A stretch of 64,000 nt of DNA from Bacteroidota bacterium (GCA_947452555.1 CANGDH010000003.1:186001-250000); one strand, 5' to 3'; positions 24,928 to 33,869 are shown, counted from the stretch's first letter. The notes: generated by a model from the sequence alone, not told the origin. Made by a program: numbers and translations.

Positions 24928-26106
24928 TTAAACGTTTGCTTTTCTTGTAAATGATTTGTTCAAGAACTTCAATTGTCTCACTTCTTTTTCAGCCAAAAAA
25001 CGCCATTTACCGCGATCCACATTTTTCTTTGTTAGGTTGGCAAACATGACTCTGTCCAAATGTCTTACATCGTATCCTAAATGCTCAAATATTCTTCTTA
25101 CAATTCTATTTCTTCCACTATGTATTTCAATTCCAATTACGTTTTTTGAAGTATTGGATAAATAACTTACTGCATCGGCTTTGATAAATCCATCCTCTAA
25201 GTCCACTCCAATGGCAATAGCTTCCATGTCGGCTTTTGTTACAGGTTTGTCCAAAGTAACTTCGTATATTTTTTTAATCTCGTAGGAAGGGTGTGTTAAT
25301 TTTTGAGCTAAGTCACCGTCATTCGTCAAAATTAAAACGCCTGTAGTATTTCTATCCAAACGACCAACCGGGAACATTCTCTGTGTAGTTGCGTTCTTTA
25401 TAATATCTAAAACTGTTTTTCTACCTTCCGGGTCACTCGCTGTGCAAATATAGTCTTTAGGCTTATTTAATAGGATATAAACAGGGGTTACTTGCAATTG
25501 CAATACTTTGCCTTTTAATCTTACTACATCCTTATATTGAACTTTATAACCCGGTTCTAATACTGTGTCGCCGTTTACGGTAACATGGCCTGATTTTACT
25601 AATTCAGCAGCTTCTCTTCTACCACAGGTTCCAGCATGTGCAATATATTTATTCAATGGCATTTGCTCATGCGGCATTTCCACATTCGCTGTAACTTTTC
25701 CAATGCTTGCAGTTCTTTTTGCATCTGCACGGTCCATTGACTCTGGTGTTCTTTTAGAAGCGGCTAGTCTTGGGGAACCCACACCTGCAGTTTTTTTGAA
25801 CTCGCCATATTTTGCTGGTGTATCATCCTTGAATTTAGCAGGAGCACTTTTGGCTCTTAAAGGAATAGAATATTTTGGAGGGCCAGTTACGAATTCTTTT
25901 TTCGCATAAGCTCCTCTTTTATTATTACCAACTGGTTCTACTGCAATACCTCTTTCTTTATCTTTTTTTCTTTGACGTGCAGCTTCCCCTGCAGCTCTTG
26001 AATCTGCTTTTGCTTTTTTCTTTTCTTGTCTATATTCTTCTTTAACTGCGCTGCCTTTTTTTGCATTAGCAAACTTGTCAAAGTTGTCAGATCTTTTCTT
26101 GTTCAT
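24928..26106 (-). CDS. RsuA/RluB family pseudouridine synthase with long basic N-terminal extension
   Basis: The 392-residue protein has about 145 residues of low-complexity Lys, Arg, Ala and Gly-rich sequence at the N-terminus, likely disordered. The S4 RNA-binding domain (PLNKYIAHAGTCGRREAAEL) follows, then the synthase core with catalytic Asp in FPVGRLDRNTTGVLILTNDG near residue 250 and a C-terminal GRNRIVRRIFEHLGYDV. The last two motifs match the RluB/E/F and RsuA group. Bacteroidota relatives often carry basic extensions of this kind. The target base is not predictable. It is followed directly by the RluA-type gene. Confidence 0.9.
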   Translation of the reverse strand: MNKKRSDNFDKFANAKKGSAVKEEYRQEKKKAKADSRAAGEAARQRKKDKERGIAVEPVGNNKRGAYAKKEFVTGPPKYSIPLRAKSAPAKFKDDTPAKYGEFKKTAGVGSPRLAASKRTPESMDRADAKRTASIGKVTANVEMPHEQMPLNKYIAHAGTCGRREAAELVKSGHVTVNGDTVLEPGYKVQYKDVVRLKGKVLQLQVTPVYILLNKPKDYICTASDPEGRKTVLDIIKNATTQRMFPVGRLDRNTTGVLILTNDGDLAQKLTHPSYEIKKIYEVTLDKPVTKADMEAIAIGVDLEDGFIKADAVSYLSNTSKNVIGIEIHSGRNRIVRRIFEHLGYDVRHLDRVMFANLTKKNVDRGKWRFLAEKEVRQLKFLNKSFTRKANV

Positions 26107-26137
26107 AGCCCTATTTAGTTATATTATGCTTGGCGCA

Positions 26138-27181
26138 TTAAGCTTTATTAGCCAATTGGCCACATGCTGCGTCAATATCTTTTCCTCTGCTTCTTCTTAC
26201 TCTTACGTTTACTCTGTTCTTTTGTAAAATTTCTACAAATCTTTCAAAGCCGTCTTCGTCAGGTTTATCAAAGCCGAAATTATCTACTGAATTGTATTCA
26301 ATAATGTTGATTAAATCTGCAGGTACTTGTCTATATATTTTTGTTAATTCCTCTGCATCTTTTTCAGAATCATTGAAGTCCTTAAACAAAATATATTCAA
26401 ATGAAATTTCTGTCCCCGTCTTTTTATAAAAATAATTCAACGCTTCAATTAGTGATTTAATATTATTACTTTCATTGATAGGCATTACCTCGTTACGTTT
26501 TTTGTCGTTGGGAGCGTGCAATGAAACAGCCAATTTGAATTTAACGCCGTCGTCTCCTAATTGTCTAATTTGTTTAACCAAACCAGCAGTTGAAACGGTA
26601 ATGCGTTTAGGACTCATTCCTAAACCGTCTGGGGAAGTTATTTTTTCCACCGCTTTCAATAAATTATGATAATTCATTAATGGTTCTCCCATTCCCATGA
26701 AAACGATATTACTTAAATGCTTTTCGTGGGCAGCTTCGCTTTGCTGGTTGATATATACCACTTGGTCATATATTTCGTCAAAGTTCAGGTTTCTCTTACG
26801 CTCCATGGTGCCGGTTGCACAAAACTTACAACTTAAGCTACAGCCAATTTGAGAGGATACACAGGCAGTTTTACGTTCTGAAGTAGGTATTAATACCCCC
26901 TCAATCATAAAATCGTCATATGTTTTGAACCTTGTCTTCAAGGTTCCGTCTTCGCTTTGTTGGGTAGTATTAATTTGTAGCGCAGGCAATGAAAATTCTG
27001 CTTCTAATTGCTTACGTAAGTCTTTACTCAAATCGGTCATTTCCGCAAAGCTATGAGCATGTTTTTGCCATAACCAATCCACGATTTGCTTTACCCTAAA
27101 TGGTCTTTCGCCTATAATTCCTATAAAGCGTTCTATTTCAGACACTTCTACGTGTCGTATATTCGGTCTACTCTTCTCCAT
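26138..27181 (-). CDS. rlmN: 23S rRNA/tRNA adenine C2-methyltransferase RlmN
   Basis: RlmN is a radical-SAM enzyme that methylates C2 of A2503 in 23S rRNA and A37 in some tRNAs. The 347-residue product has the cluster motif CKFCATGTMERKRNL with three cysteines, IVFMGMGEPLMNYHNL, and the C-terminal DAACGQL cysteine that forms the methyl-transfer intermediate. The frame extends upstream to an ATG at 27199. I prefer the ATG at 27179-27181 because a TATCTTTG promoter box lies between the two, four bases before it, and the length then fits the family. Confidence 0.93.
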   Translation of the reverse strand: MEKSRPNIRHVEVSEIERFIGIIGERPFRVKQIVDWLWQKHAHSFAEMTDLSKDLRKQLEAEFSLPALQINTTQQSEDGTLKTRFKTYDDFMIEGVLIPTSERKTACVSSQIGCSLSCKFCATGTMERKRNLNFDEIYDQVVYINQQSEAAHEKHLSNIVFMGMGEPLMNYHNLLKAVEKITSPDGLGMSPKRITVSTAGLVKQIRQLGDDGVKFKLAVSLHAPNDKKRNEVMPINESNNIKSLIEALNYFYKKTGTEISFEYILFKDFNDSEKDAEELTKIYRQVPADLINIIEYNSVDNFGFDKPDEDGFERFVEILQKNRVNVRVRRSRGKDIDAACGQLANKA

Positions 27182-27185
27182 AATG

Positions 27186-27193
27186 CAAAGATA
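27186..27193 (-). promoter_or_regulatory. Bacteroidota -7 box abutting the rlmN start
   Basis: The minus strand reads TATCTTTG, a full match, four bases before the preferred rlmN ATG. It falls inside the longer alternative frame, which argues against the start at 27199. Confidence 0.55.
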
Positions 27194-27287
27194 CTTCATA
27201 GTCTTTGCTTGTATTTATTTAATTTCTTTTGCGGAATACCTAAAACTATTTACATTCATAATTCAAATAAACCAAAAAATTGCTCTT

Positions 27288-27659
27288 ATGAAAAAGACAC
27301 TATTCTTAGCCGTGTTATTTATGGGTGTTATGATGACTGTAAATGCACAAGAAAGCCCATTAAAAGCCTATATCGGCAAATACACTTTCGCGGCAGGTAG
27401 TCCAGTAGCGGAAGTGACAATTACTTTGGAAGACACTGCATTGATTGTAAACTCTGCGATGGGTTCAACAGCCATTGAAAAGAAGGGTACAGACACTTTT
27501 TATTTAGCACAGTATGACGCTAGTGTTGTTTTTAAAAGAGACGCTTCTAATGCAGTAACCGAAGTTGCAATTATGGTTCAAGGCATGGAATTAGTTGGCA
27601 AAAAAGAAGCTGTAACTGCTTCCGTTGCTACTAAGCAAGAATTGTTTTTTCTTAACTAA
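27288..27659 (+). CDS. Small secreted protein, DUF3471-like
   Basis: This 123-residue precursor has a clear signal peptide, MKKTLFLAVLFMGVMMTVNA, with cleavage predicted after NAQ or NA. The mature part, about 100 residues, is beta-rich. The pattern Y-x-G-K-Y near its start, a central D-x-F-Y and V-x-F-x-R-D later resembles DUF3471, a domain often attached to beta-lactamase-like proteins. Here it stands alone. The frame is open further upstream to 27183, but only the ATG at 27288 gives a signal peptide. Its last eight bases overlap the hisS end, on the opposite strand. Confidence 0.65.
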   Translation: MKKTLFLAVLFMGVMMTVNAQESPLKAYIGKYTFAAGSPVAEVTITLEDTALIVNSAMGSTAIEKKGTDTFYLAQYDASVVFKRDASNAVTEVAIMVQGMELVGKKEAVTASVATKQELFFLN

Positions 27660-29019
27660 AGAAGTTCGCTAATTCCGCAAATGCAATAGTTGATTGATTG
27701 CCTGTACTTAGGTTTTTAACTGTGCATTGTTGTTGTGCTAATTCTTCGGATCCGATGATTACAATATTTTGAATATTTTTCTTCTCGGCATATTTAAATT
27801 GCTTGTCAAATTTACTCTTCTCAGGGTAAATTTCGCAAGCAATTTTTTTATTTCGTAAAGTGGTCATTTGTAGATATGCCGCTTTAGCTTCTGCTTCCCC
27901 TAAATTAAAAAATAATACCTGTGTTGTGGACTCGATTGTGTTTGGAAACAGTTGCTTTCCTTCCAATACGTCGTAGATGCGATCCACGCCAAAGCTAATG
28001 CCAACGCCAGGTATATTAGGTACGCCAAATAAACTTGTTAGGTCATTGTAACGTCCTCCTCCTCCAATACTTCCCATTTGAGCGTCCAATGCTTTTACTT
28101 CAAAAATAAGTCCAGTATAATAATTTAAGCCTCTTGCCAAAGTGAAATCTGCAACTAAATGTTTTGCCATTCCAGTTGCTTCGTGATAAGCTAAAACAAA
28201 AATCAATTCTTCTATTCCTTTTTGTCCATTTTCATTGTCTCCTAATAAAGTCTTTAATTGATTTATTTTTTCATCATTAGTCCCGCTAATATTTAAATAT
28301 TGTGAAACTATGTTTTGCTGGTGCTCGCTAAATCCTTTATTATTCAATTCTTCTTTTACTTTTTCCCAACCAATTTTATCCAATTTATCAATAGCAATAG
28401 TTAAGTCAATCATCTTGTCTTCTCCGCCACATACCTGTGCCAATCCCATTAAAATTTTCCTATTATTTATTTTAATTGCTACGGGTAATTGCAGTTTTTC
28501 AAAAGCAGTTACATAGATCGCAATAAGGTCGACTTCGTTTAGTAAACTTTCACTACCAACAATGTCTGCATCGCATTGATAAAATTCACGGTATCTTCCT
28601 TTTTGAGGGCGATCTGCACGCCAAACGGGTTGAATTTGATATCGCTTGTACGGGAAGGTAAGTGCACCATGATTCATGGCTACATAGCGTGCAAAAGGAA
28701 TGGTCAAATCATATCTTAAAGCCCTTTCTGTAATTGCTGTACTACTTTTACCTTGAGTAATTTTTTCAAATCCAGCCTCTACTTGCTCAGTTTTTGCTGG
28801 ATTGTCAAGGCCATTATTTAAAATTTTGAAAATAAGCTTATCACCCTCTTCCCCGTATTTCCCCATTAAAGTGTCCAGATTTTCCATGGCAGGAGTCTCA
28901 AGTGGTTGAAAACCAAATGTTTCGAACACAGAACGGATAGTCTGGAATATAAATTGACGCTTTTGAACAGTTGCAGCATTAAAATCGCGGGTGCCTTGTG
29001 GAAGAGAAGGTTTACTCAT
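27652..29019 (-). CDS. hisS: Histidine-tRNA ligase
   Basis: HisRS charges tRNA-His. The 455-residue product begins SKPSLPQGTRDFNA and shows class II motif 2 (YREFYQCDADIVG), RYDLTIPFARYVA, the histidine-specific motif LARGLNYYTGLIFEV, motif 3 (GISFGVDRIYDVL) and a C-terminal anticodon-binding domain. An in-frame GTG at 29035-29037 would add six residues but overlaps a TATCTTTG promoter box, so I use the ATG at 29017-29019. It converges with the small secreted protein, the two genes sharing eight bases at their 3' ends. Confidence 0.95.
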   Translation of the reverse strand: MSKPSLPQGTRDFNAATVQKRQFIFQTIRSVFETFGFQPLETPAMENLDTLMGKYGEEGDKLIFKILNNGLDNPAKTEQVEAGFEKITQGKSSTAITERALRYDLTIPFARYVAMNHGALTFPYKRYQIQPVWRADRPQKGRYREFYQCDADIVGSESLLNEVDLIAIYVTAFEKLQLPVAIKINNRKILMGLAQVCGGEDKMIDLTIAIDKLDKIGWEKVKEELNNKGFSEHQQNIVSQYLNISGTNDEKINQLKTLLGDNENGQKGIEELIFVLAYHEATGMAKHLVADFTLARGLNYYTGLIFEVKALDAQMGSIGGGGRYNDLTSLFGVPNIPGVGISFGVDRIYDVLEGKQLFPNTIESTTQVLFFNLGEAEAKAAYLQMTTLRNKKIACEIYPEKSKFDKQFKYAEKKNIQNIVIIGSEELAQQQCTVKNLSTGNQSTIAFAELANFFS

Positions 29020-29036
29020 GCAGTGAATTTTGGTCA

Positions 29037-29044
29037 CAAAGATA
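29037..29044 (-). promoter_or_regulatory. Bacteroidota -7 box for hisS
   Basis: The minus strand reads TATCTTTG, a full consensus match, ending 17 bases before the hisS ATG. Its position supports the start at 29019 rather than the GTG at 29037. Confidence 0.55.
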
Positions 29045-29102
29045 AATTTTTAAATGCATCCTATATTAATTGTTTAAATTGCTTTGCAAAAAACTAGTAA
29101 AC

Positions 29103-29330
29103 ATGCAAGAAAGAGAGCGTTCGGAGCGAACTTATCGCGTTTTTAGAAGGATTTACGATTTTTCCATGGCTTCACTGATACTTGGAGCTGGATTTTTAAT
29201 GCTTGGGGCTAAATGGTTTAAAGTAGATCAGGTATTAAATATAGACGCAACTTTCCGTTATATGTTTGGAGGAATGTGTATGCTATATGGTGGTTTTAGG
29301 CTTTATAGAGGGTTCAAACAAGACTATTAA
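29103..29330 (+). CDS. Small conserved two-TM membrane protein
   Basis: This 75-residue protein has a basic N-terminus (ERERSERTYRVFRRIYDF) and two hydrophobic segments, about residues 21-40 and 50-66, ending in a short charged tail. I do not recognise a named family, though similar small proteins occur beside PstS-like genes in Bacteroidota. The frame is open from 29070, but the ATG at 29103 gives the sensible start. It is 17 bases before the PstS-like gene on the same strand, so the two are probably cotranscribed, and it is divergent from hisS. Confidence 0.65.
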   Translation: MQERERSERTYRVFRRIYDFSMASLILGAGFLMLGAKWFKVDQVLNIDATFRYMFGGMCMLYGGFRLYRGFKQDY

Positions 29331-29347
29331 CCTTAAAAATTAAAATT

Positions 29348-30259
29348 ATGTGTAAAATTCGCTTGCAGTCCATTTTGGGAGCTGTTTTCCTATTGACAAT
29401 TAGTGCTTGTAGTCAAGGTAAGAAAGAAGCTTCAAGGGATACCCCAAATCAAGGCACAATAAATATTTCAGTGGAGGAAAGTTTTAAGCCATTTATGGAC
29501 GAGCAATTAAAAGTATTTGCACTAAGTTTTCCAGAAACGCATATCAAAGTACATTACAAATCTGAAATTGAATGTTTAAAGGATTTCGTGGAAGACAGTA
29601 CCCGTATGGTTTTTGTTACAAGGGGGCTAGCAAAAAAAGAGGAGGAAGGATTCAAAAAGCAATTAGGATTTACTCCTACATTTGGAATACTTGCCTATAA
29701 CGCTGTTGCAGTTTTAGTGAATAAACAAAGTAAGGATTCCGTTTTCACCATGTCAGATTTGAATAAGCGATTAAAAGGAGAAAATAAGGGACAGGTAGTA
29801 ATGGATGGTAATAATTTAACTGGGATTGTCCGTTTTATTAAAGACAGTCTAGCCAAAAAGGACATATTAGGTAAAAATGTTATAGCAGCTAAAGGAAGTA
29901 ATGCAGTACTTGAATATATTGCAACGCACCCAGATGCTATTGGCTTTGTAGGCATGAATTGGATTGGGGATACATATGATACGAGACAGGAAGTTTATAG
30001 AAAGAATGTAAGAACGGCTTTAATAGAGTGTACGCTTTGTATAGAAAAAGGCTATTTTTCTCAGCCTTCACAGTCCACTATTGGAAAAGGACAGTATTCA
30101 CTTTCCTTACCAATCTACTATATTTTGAAGGAAAACGCACCTGGGCTTGGTTCTGGCTTACTAAATTTCATGAGCGAAGAGCGTGGTCAATTAATTTTTA
30201 GAAGATCATTTTTAGTTCCTGCAAAAATGAGTTTCCAAAAACGTAAAGGACTAATGTAG
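29348..30259 (+). CDS. PstS-like substrate-binding lipoprotein
   Basis: The 303-residue precursor has a lipoprotein signal ending LTISAC, with the lipid-modified Cys at residue 21. The rest resembles the type 2 periplasmic binding fold of PstS phosphate-binding proteins: GTINISVEESFKPFMDEQL, NAVAVLVNKQS, GSNAVLEYIATHPDAIGFVG, and a C-terminal LPIYYILKEN followed by GLLNFMSEERGQLI. No pstC, pstA or pstB gene is near. Phosphate binding is therefore only a family inference. It is followed, after a gap with strong dyad symmetry, by a TPR protein. Confidence 0.78.
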   Translation: MCKIRLQSILGAVFLLTISACSQGKKEASRDTPNQGTINISVEESFKPFMDEQLKVFALSFPETHIKVHYKSEIECLKDFVEDSTRMVFVTRGLAKKEEEGFKKQLGFTPTFGILAYNAVAVLVNKQSKDSVFTMSDLNKRLKGENKGQVVMDGNNLTGIVRFIKDSLAKKDILGKNVIAAKGSNAVLEYIATHPDAIGFVGMNWIGDTYDTRQEVYRKNVRTALIECTLCIEKGYFSQPSQSTIGKGQYSLSLPIYYILKENAPGLGSGLLNFMSEERGQLIFRRSFLVPAKMSFQKRKGLM

Positions 30260-30343
30260 AATAGTTGCTTAGCATACTAACGAGTTTTAAATTTTTTATC
30301 AAAAAATTAATAGAATTCTTCCAAAAAAATTAATATTTTTAGG

Positions 30344-30394
30344 ATTCGTAAAGTTTCCGAAACTGTTACGAATGTTTATTGTGTCTTCAAGACA
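30344..30394 (+). other. Two adjacent inverted repeats upstream of the TPR gene
   Basis: ATTCGTAA (30344-30351) and TTACGAAT (30366-30373) flank an inner pair AGTTT/AAACT around CCG. This makes a 13-bp interrupted stem with one bulged G. Nine bases on, TGTCTT and AAGACA around one C form a second palindrome (30382-30394). No T run follows, so a terminator is unlikely; operators or a 5' leader structure are possible. Confidence 0.45.
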
Positions 30395-30457
30395 TAATAA
30401 AAGCATAACTGATATTGTAGAAAGAAATGTTTTTTTAAAATTGAAAAATCACAAGTG

Positions 30458-32197
30458 ATGAAAAAATTGGTTGTATTGATGATGAGTGTCGCGCTAATTG
30501 TAACAGGTCTAAATGCGCAAGCACCTGTATCTCCTTTAGCCGAAGGTGTGAAAATGTTGAATTACGAAAAGAACAAATCTGCTTTAGCATTTTTTAAATC
30601 TGCATTAGAAAAAACGCCAGGTGATCCAGAAATTACATTTTGGTATGGCCAGGCATTATTAGCTCAAAACTATGATGGTGTTGCAACTGCCGCGTCTATC
30701 AAACAAGCAAAGGAACTTTACCAGACTGCTTTACAAGCAAAAGGAAATGATGCTTGGTTATTAGTGGGAATGGCACATATTCAAGCATTGGAAGGTGCAG
30801 ACGTAAATGCAGTTAAGCAAAATTTAGAAGTTGCAATTACTACTACTTTACAAACTAAAGGAAAAAATAAAGGGAAGCCGAATGTTGAAATCGTAAATGC
30901 GATTGGTCGTGTTTTCTCAGAATTGCCAAGTAATATTGGAGATCATCAATATGCAATTGATAAATTAAAGGAAGCAGTTTCTTCTAACGACGTTGTAAAT
31001 CCAAATTTATTTATCAATTTAGGGATCAATTATTTAAAATTAGGTGGAGAGCACGGAGGGGAAGCTGTAAGTGCATTTAACGAAGCTATTACTCGTGATC
31101 CAAAAAACGCGTATGCTTATTACAGAATTGGTAAAGTATACCAAACACAAGCTAATAAAGAGTCTTTAGAGGAAAACCTTAAGAAAGCAATAGAGATAGA
31201 TCCTTCAATCGCTCCAGCTTATTTTGCATTGTATACGTATTACTCTGACAAAAACACAGATATCGCAAAAGCGAATTTGGACTTATTCTTAACACACGCA
31301 GACAAAGACCCTGTTTTTGACTTCTTTAATGCAGATTATTTATTTCAAGCTGGTCAATATGACGCTTCTTTGGAGAAAACAAAAGCATTAGATGCAAATT
31401 TCGGAATTGCAGCTTTACCTCGTTTAAGTGTTTTATATGCATATAACTATGACCGTAAAGGGGATTCAGTTTCTGCCAAAAAATATATTGAACAATACAT
31501 TAATACTAGTGCTACAGATCAAATTACGAACGCAGATTATGAATTAGCCGTTAAGGTTTTGTCTAAATTTCCAGGTACGCAAGTAGCTTTAGGTAGCTTA
31601 TTGGAAAAAGCAATTGCTGCAGATTCTACTAAAGTGAGCAGATTGAAGTATTATAAATTAGGTGCTGATATGTTCGAAAAAGGTAATATGTATGCAGATG
31701 CATTCAAATGGTATGCATTGTATTCGGCATTAAGAGGTATTAAAGACGAGGGATACTATTATAAAACTGCAAGTTTAGCAGTAAATGCTAAAGACGGAGC
31801 AACCGCAATGGCTATTTCTAAGGACTATATTGCAGCTTTCTCAGAGAAACCACAAGGATATACTTTTAACGTAAAAGGGGCTAAATTGATTGACACTGCA
31901 AATAGTACTGGTATATTATTTGCTGCTATAACATTACAAAACGAGTTTTTGTTGAAGGATGCTGTTAAGAACAAGCAGACTTTGGTAAACAATTACTACT
32001 CAATGATGGGTTATTATAATGAAACTAAAGCATATGAATTAGCAATAAGCATGTGTGATAAGGTTTTAGAATTAATGCCAGGCGAGGCGCAAACTGTAAA
32101 AATTAAGGAAAGCTTAGTTAAAAACTGGGAAATCATTAAGAAAAACGGACCTGCACCAAAGTCAAATAATGACAGCCCGCTACCAAAGAAAAACTAA
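30458..32197 (+). CDS. Secreted tetratricopeptide repeat protein
   Basis: This 579-residue precursor has a signal peptide (KKLVVLMMSVALIVTGLNAQ). It is then built of TPR-like helical pairs, clearest around residues 30-90 (ALAFFKSALEKTPGDPEITFWYGQALL), 190-260 (AVSAFNEAITRDPKNAYAYYRIGKVY, then a further AIEIDPSIAPAYFALY) and near residue 520-560. TPR domains scaffold protein contacts, so it probably supports an envelope complex; no enzyme domain is seen. A GTG precedes the ATG directly; I use the ATG. It ends before a terminator and the complex I operon. Confidence 0.82.
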   Translation: MKKLVVLMMSVALIVTGLNAQAPVSPLAEGVKMLNYEKNKSALAFFKSALEKTPGDPEITFWYGQALLAQNYDGVATAASIKQAKELYQTALQAKGNDAWLLVGMAHIQALEGADVNAVKQNLEVAITTTLQTKGKNKGKPNVEIVNAIGRVFSELPSNIGDHQYAIDKLKEAVSSNDVVNPNLFINLGINYLKLGGEHGGEAVSAFNEAITRDPKNAYAYYRIGKVYQTQANKESLEENLKKAIEIDPSIAPAYFALYTYYSDKNTDIAKANLDLFLTHADKDPVFDFFNADYLFQAGQYDASLEKTKALDANFGIAALPRLSVLYAYNYDRKGDSVSAKKYIEQYINTSATDQITNADYELAVKVLSKFPGTQVALGSLLEKAIAADSTKVSRLKYYKLGADMFEKGNMYADAFKWYALYSALRGIKDEGYYYKTASLAVNAKDGATAMAISKDYIAAFSEKPQGYTFNVKGAKLIDTANSTGILFAAITLQNEFLLKDAVKNKQTLVNNYYSMMGYYNETKAYELAISMCDKVLELMPGEAQTVKIKESLVKNWEIIKKNGPAPKSNNDSPLPKKN

Positions 32198-32247
32198 GAT
32201 TTTATAAATCAAATGAGGGAGTTCCCCGTTTGTAAAAAAATATAAGA

Positions 32248-32274
32248 AAAACTCTCCTTTTATGGGGAGTTTTT
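32248..32274 (+). terminator. Intrinsic terminator between the TPR gene and nuoA
   Basis: A 10-bp stem (AAAACTCTCC against GGGGAGTTTT with one wobble pair) and a six-base loop run into a T stretch. It isolates the TPR gene from the nuo operon. Confidence 0.8.
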
Positions 32275-32297
32275 CGTTTTAGGTGCTATCGTTTGTG

Positions 32298-32305
32298 TAT
32301 TTTTG
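32298..32305 (+). promoter_or_regulatory. -7 box for the nuo operon
   Basis: TATTTTTG matches TAnnTTTG exactly, 19 bases before the nuoA ATG and just after the terminator. A -33 element is not clear. It is the likely promoter of all 14 nuo genes. Confidence 0.5.
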
Positions 32306-32324
32306 CGGCACCTAAATTACATGT

Positions 32325-32726
32325 ATGAATTTGCAACAGTTTTTGTTGTCTGCTAATGAAACAAACAGTGCAACTAATTACTTGCCCATAGCTTTACAGA
32401 TATTATTTGCGGGCGGGTTCGTGGCTTTTATGATTTTGGTTTCTAGTTTTCTAGGCCCAAAGCGTAAAACCGATGATAAATTAGCCACTTTCACTAGCGG
32501 TATTGAAACACATGGAGACGCAAGATCTCCTATGGCTATTAAGTATTTCTTAGTTGCCATTTTGTTTGTTTTATTTGACGTAGAAGTCATCTTTTTTTAT
32601 CCCTATGCAGTTAATTTTAAAGGCTTAGGATGGAAAGGATTTTTTGAAGTTGTTTTATTCGTCGCTTTCTTTTTAGTAGGATTTATTTATATCCTAAAAA
32701 AAGGTGCGTTGACTTGGGAAGACTAA
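32325..32726 (+). CDS. nuoA: NADH-quinone oxidoreductase subunit A
   Basis: The 133-residue membrane subunit has three hydrophobic segments and the conserved loop FTSGIETHGDARSPMAIKYFLVAILFVLFDVEVIFFYP (seen as separate motifs GIETHGDARSPM and FDVEVIFFYP). The Asp and Glu of the latter sit near the quinone cavity in complex I structures. Length is normal. It is the first gene of a 14-gene nuo operon read from a -7 box 19 bases upstream. Confidence 0.96.
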   Translation: MNLQQFLLSANETNSATNYLPIALQILFAGGFVAFMILVSSFLGPKRKTDDKLATFTSGIETHGDARSPMAIKYFLVAILFVLFDVEVIFFYPYAVNFKGLGWKGFFEVVLFVAFFLVGFIYILKKGALTWED

Positions 32727-32752
32727 TTATTTAAAAAATTAATGCATTTATT

Positions 32753-33340
32753 ATGCGACCAGTAAGATTTAATATACACCCTAAGGAAGCAGAAATAGCA
32801 GATGCTATTTCAATGGGAGTTGCTCCAGACGGAGTACCAGGTGATGGCTTTTTTGCAACACAATTAAGTTCTGTGGTAGGATTGGCTCGTAAGAATTCTT
32901 TATGGCCTCTACCTTTTGCAACTTCGTGTTGTGGAATTGAATTCATGGCAACTATGGCATCACATTATGACTTAGCTCGTTTTGGTTCTGAGCGTGTAGG
33001 ATTTTCTCCACGTCAATGTGATTTATTAATGGTAATGGGAACTATTGCTAAAAAAATGGCACCAGTTTTAAGACAAGTATATATACAAATGGCTGAGCCT
33101 CGTTGGGTAATAGCAGTTGGTGCTTGTGCTTCAAGCGGTGGCATTTTTGACACCTATAGCGTACTACAAGGCATTGATCAAGTCATTCCTGTTGACGTAT
33201 ATGTTCCTGGCTGTCCTCCTCGCCCTGAAGCAATTATTGATGGCTTTATGAAAATTCAAGACCTAGTAGGACAAGAAAGTATTCGTCGTCGTAATAGCGA
33301 AAAATACAAAACATTATTAAACAGTTACGGAATTCAATAG
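32753..33340 (+). CDS. nuoB: NADH-quinone oxidoreductase subunit B (cluster N2)
   Basis: The 195-residue peripheral subunit holds the terminal [4Fe-4S] cluster N2, which passes electrons to quinone. The ligand motifs are visible: TSCCGIEFMA with the paired cysteines, GACASSGGIFDTY, and YVPGCPPRPEAI. It forms the quinone site with NuoD. It starts 26 bases after nuoA and precedes nuoC, the canonical order. Confidence 0.97.
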   Translation: MRPVRFNIHPKEAEIADAISMGVAPDGVPGDGFFATQLSSVVGLARKNSLWPLPFATSCCGIEFMATMASHYDLARFGSERVGFSPRQCDLLMVMGTIAKKMAPVLRQVYIQMAEPRWVIAVGACASSGGIFDTYSVLQGIDQVIPVDVYVPGCPPRPEAIIDGFMKIQDLVGQESIRRRNSEKYKTLLNSYGIQ

Positions 33341-33362
33341 TTCGAAAATATAATTATTCAAC

Positions 33363-33869
33363 ATGGCTTTAAGCAACGAAACTATACAATCAGAATTAGA
33401 GGCTAAATTCGCAGACCAAGTACATACTTTTTCTACCGAATCGGGCATACTTTCTTTTGAGTCTCCGAAAGAGATAAATTTAAAAGTATTACAATTCTTA
33501 TATGACGAACCTAGTTTAGGTTTTACATTCCTTACAGATTTGTGTGCGGTCAATTATCCTAATAATATTGGCGCCGAATTAGTAGTGGTTTATCATTTAC
33601 ATAATTTCACTGAAAATATTCGTTTAAGATATTCTGTAGGAACTTCTATTGCTCAGCCAGATGTATTTACTGCAAGTAAATTATTTGAAAGTGCAAATTG
33701 GATGGAGCGCGAAACCTACGATTTTTTCGGTGTGAACTTTGTAGGTCATTCAAATTTGAAACGCATACTTAATGTGGACGAAATGGATTATTTCCCATTA
33801 AGAAAAGAGTTTCCGTTGGAGGATCAGACAAGAATTGACAAGGATGATGAAATGTTTGGAAGAGGATAA
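33363..33869 (+). CDS. nuoC: NADH-quinone oxidoreductase subunit C
   Basis: This 168-residue subunit is the 30-kDa type, separate from NuoD rather than fused as in E. coli. The signature WMERETYDFFGVNFVGHSN is present near residue 120, followed by FPLRKEFPLED. It helps connect the hydrophilic arm to the membrane arm and carries no cofactor. It follows nuoB by 22 bases. Confidence 0.95.
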   Translation: MALSNETIQSELEAKFADQVHTFSTESGILSFESPKEINLKVLQFLYDEPSLGFTFLTDLCAVNYPNNIGAELVVVYHLHNFTENIRLRYSVGTSIAQPDVFTASKLFESANWMERETYDFFGVNFVGHSNLKRILNVDEMDYFPLRKEFPLEDQTRIDKDDEMFGRG

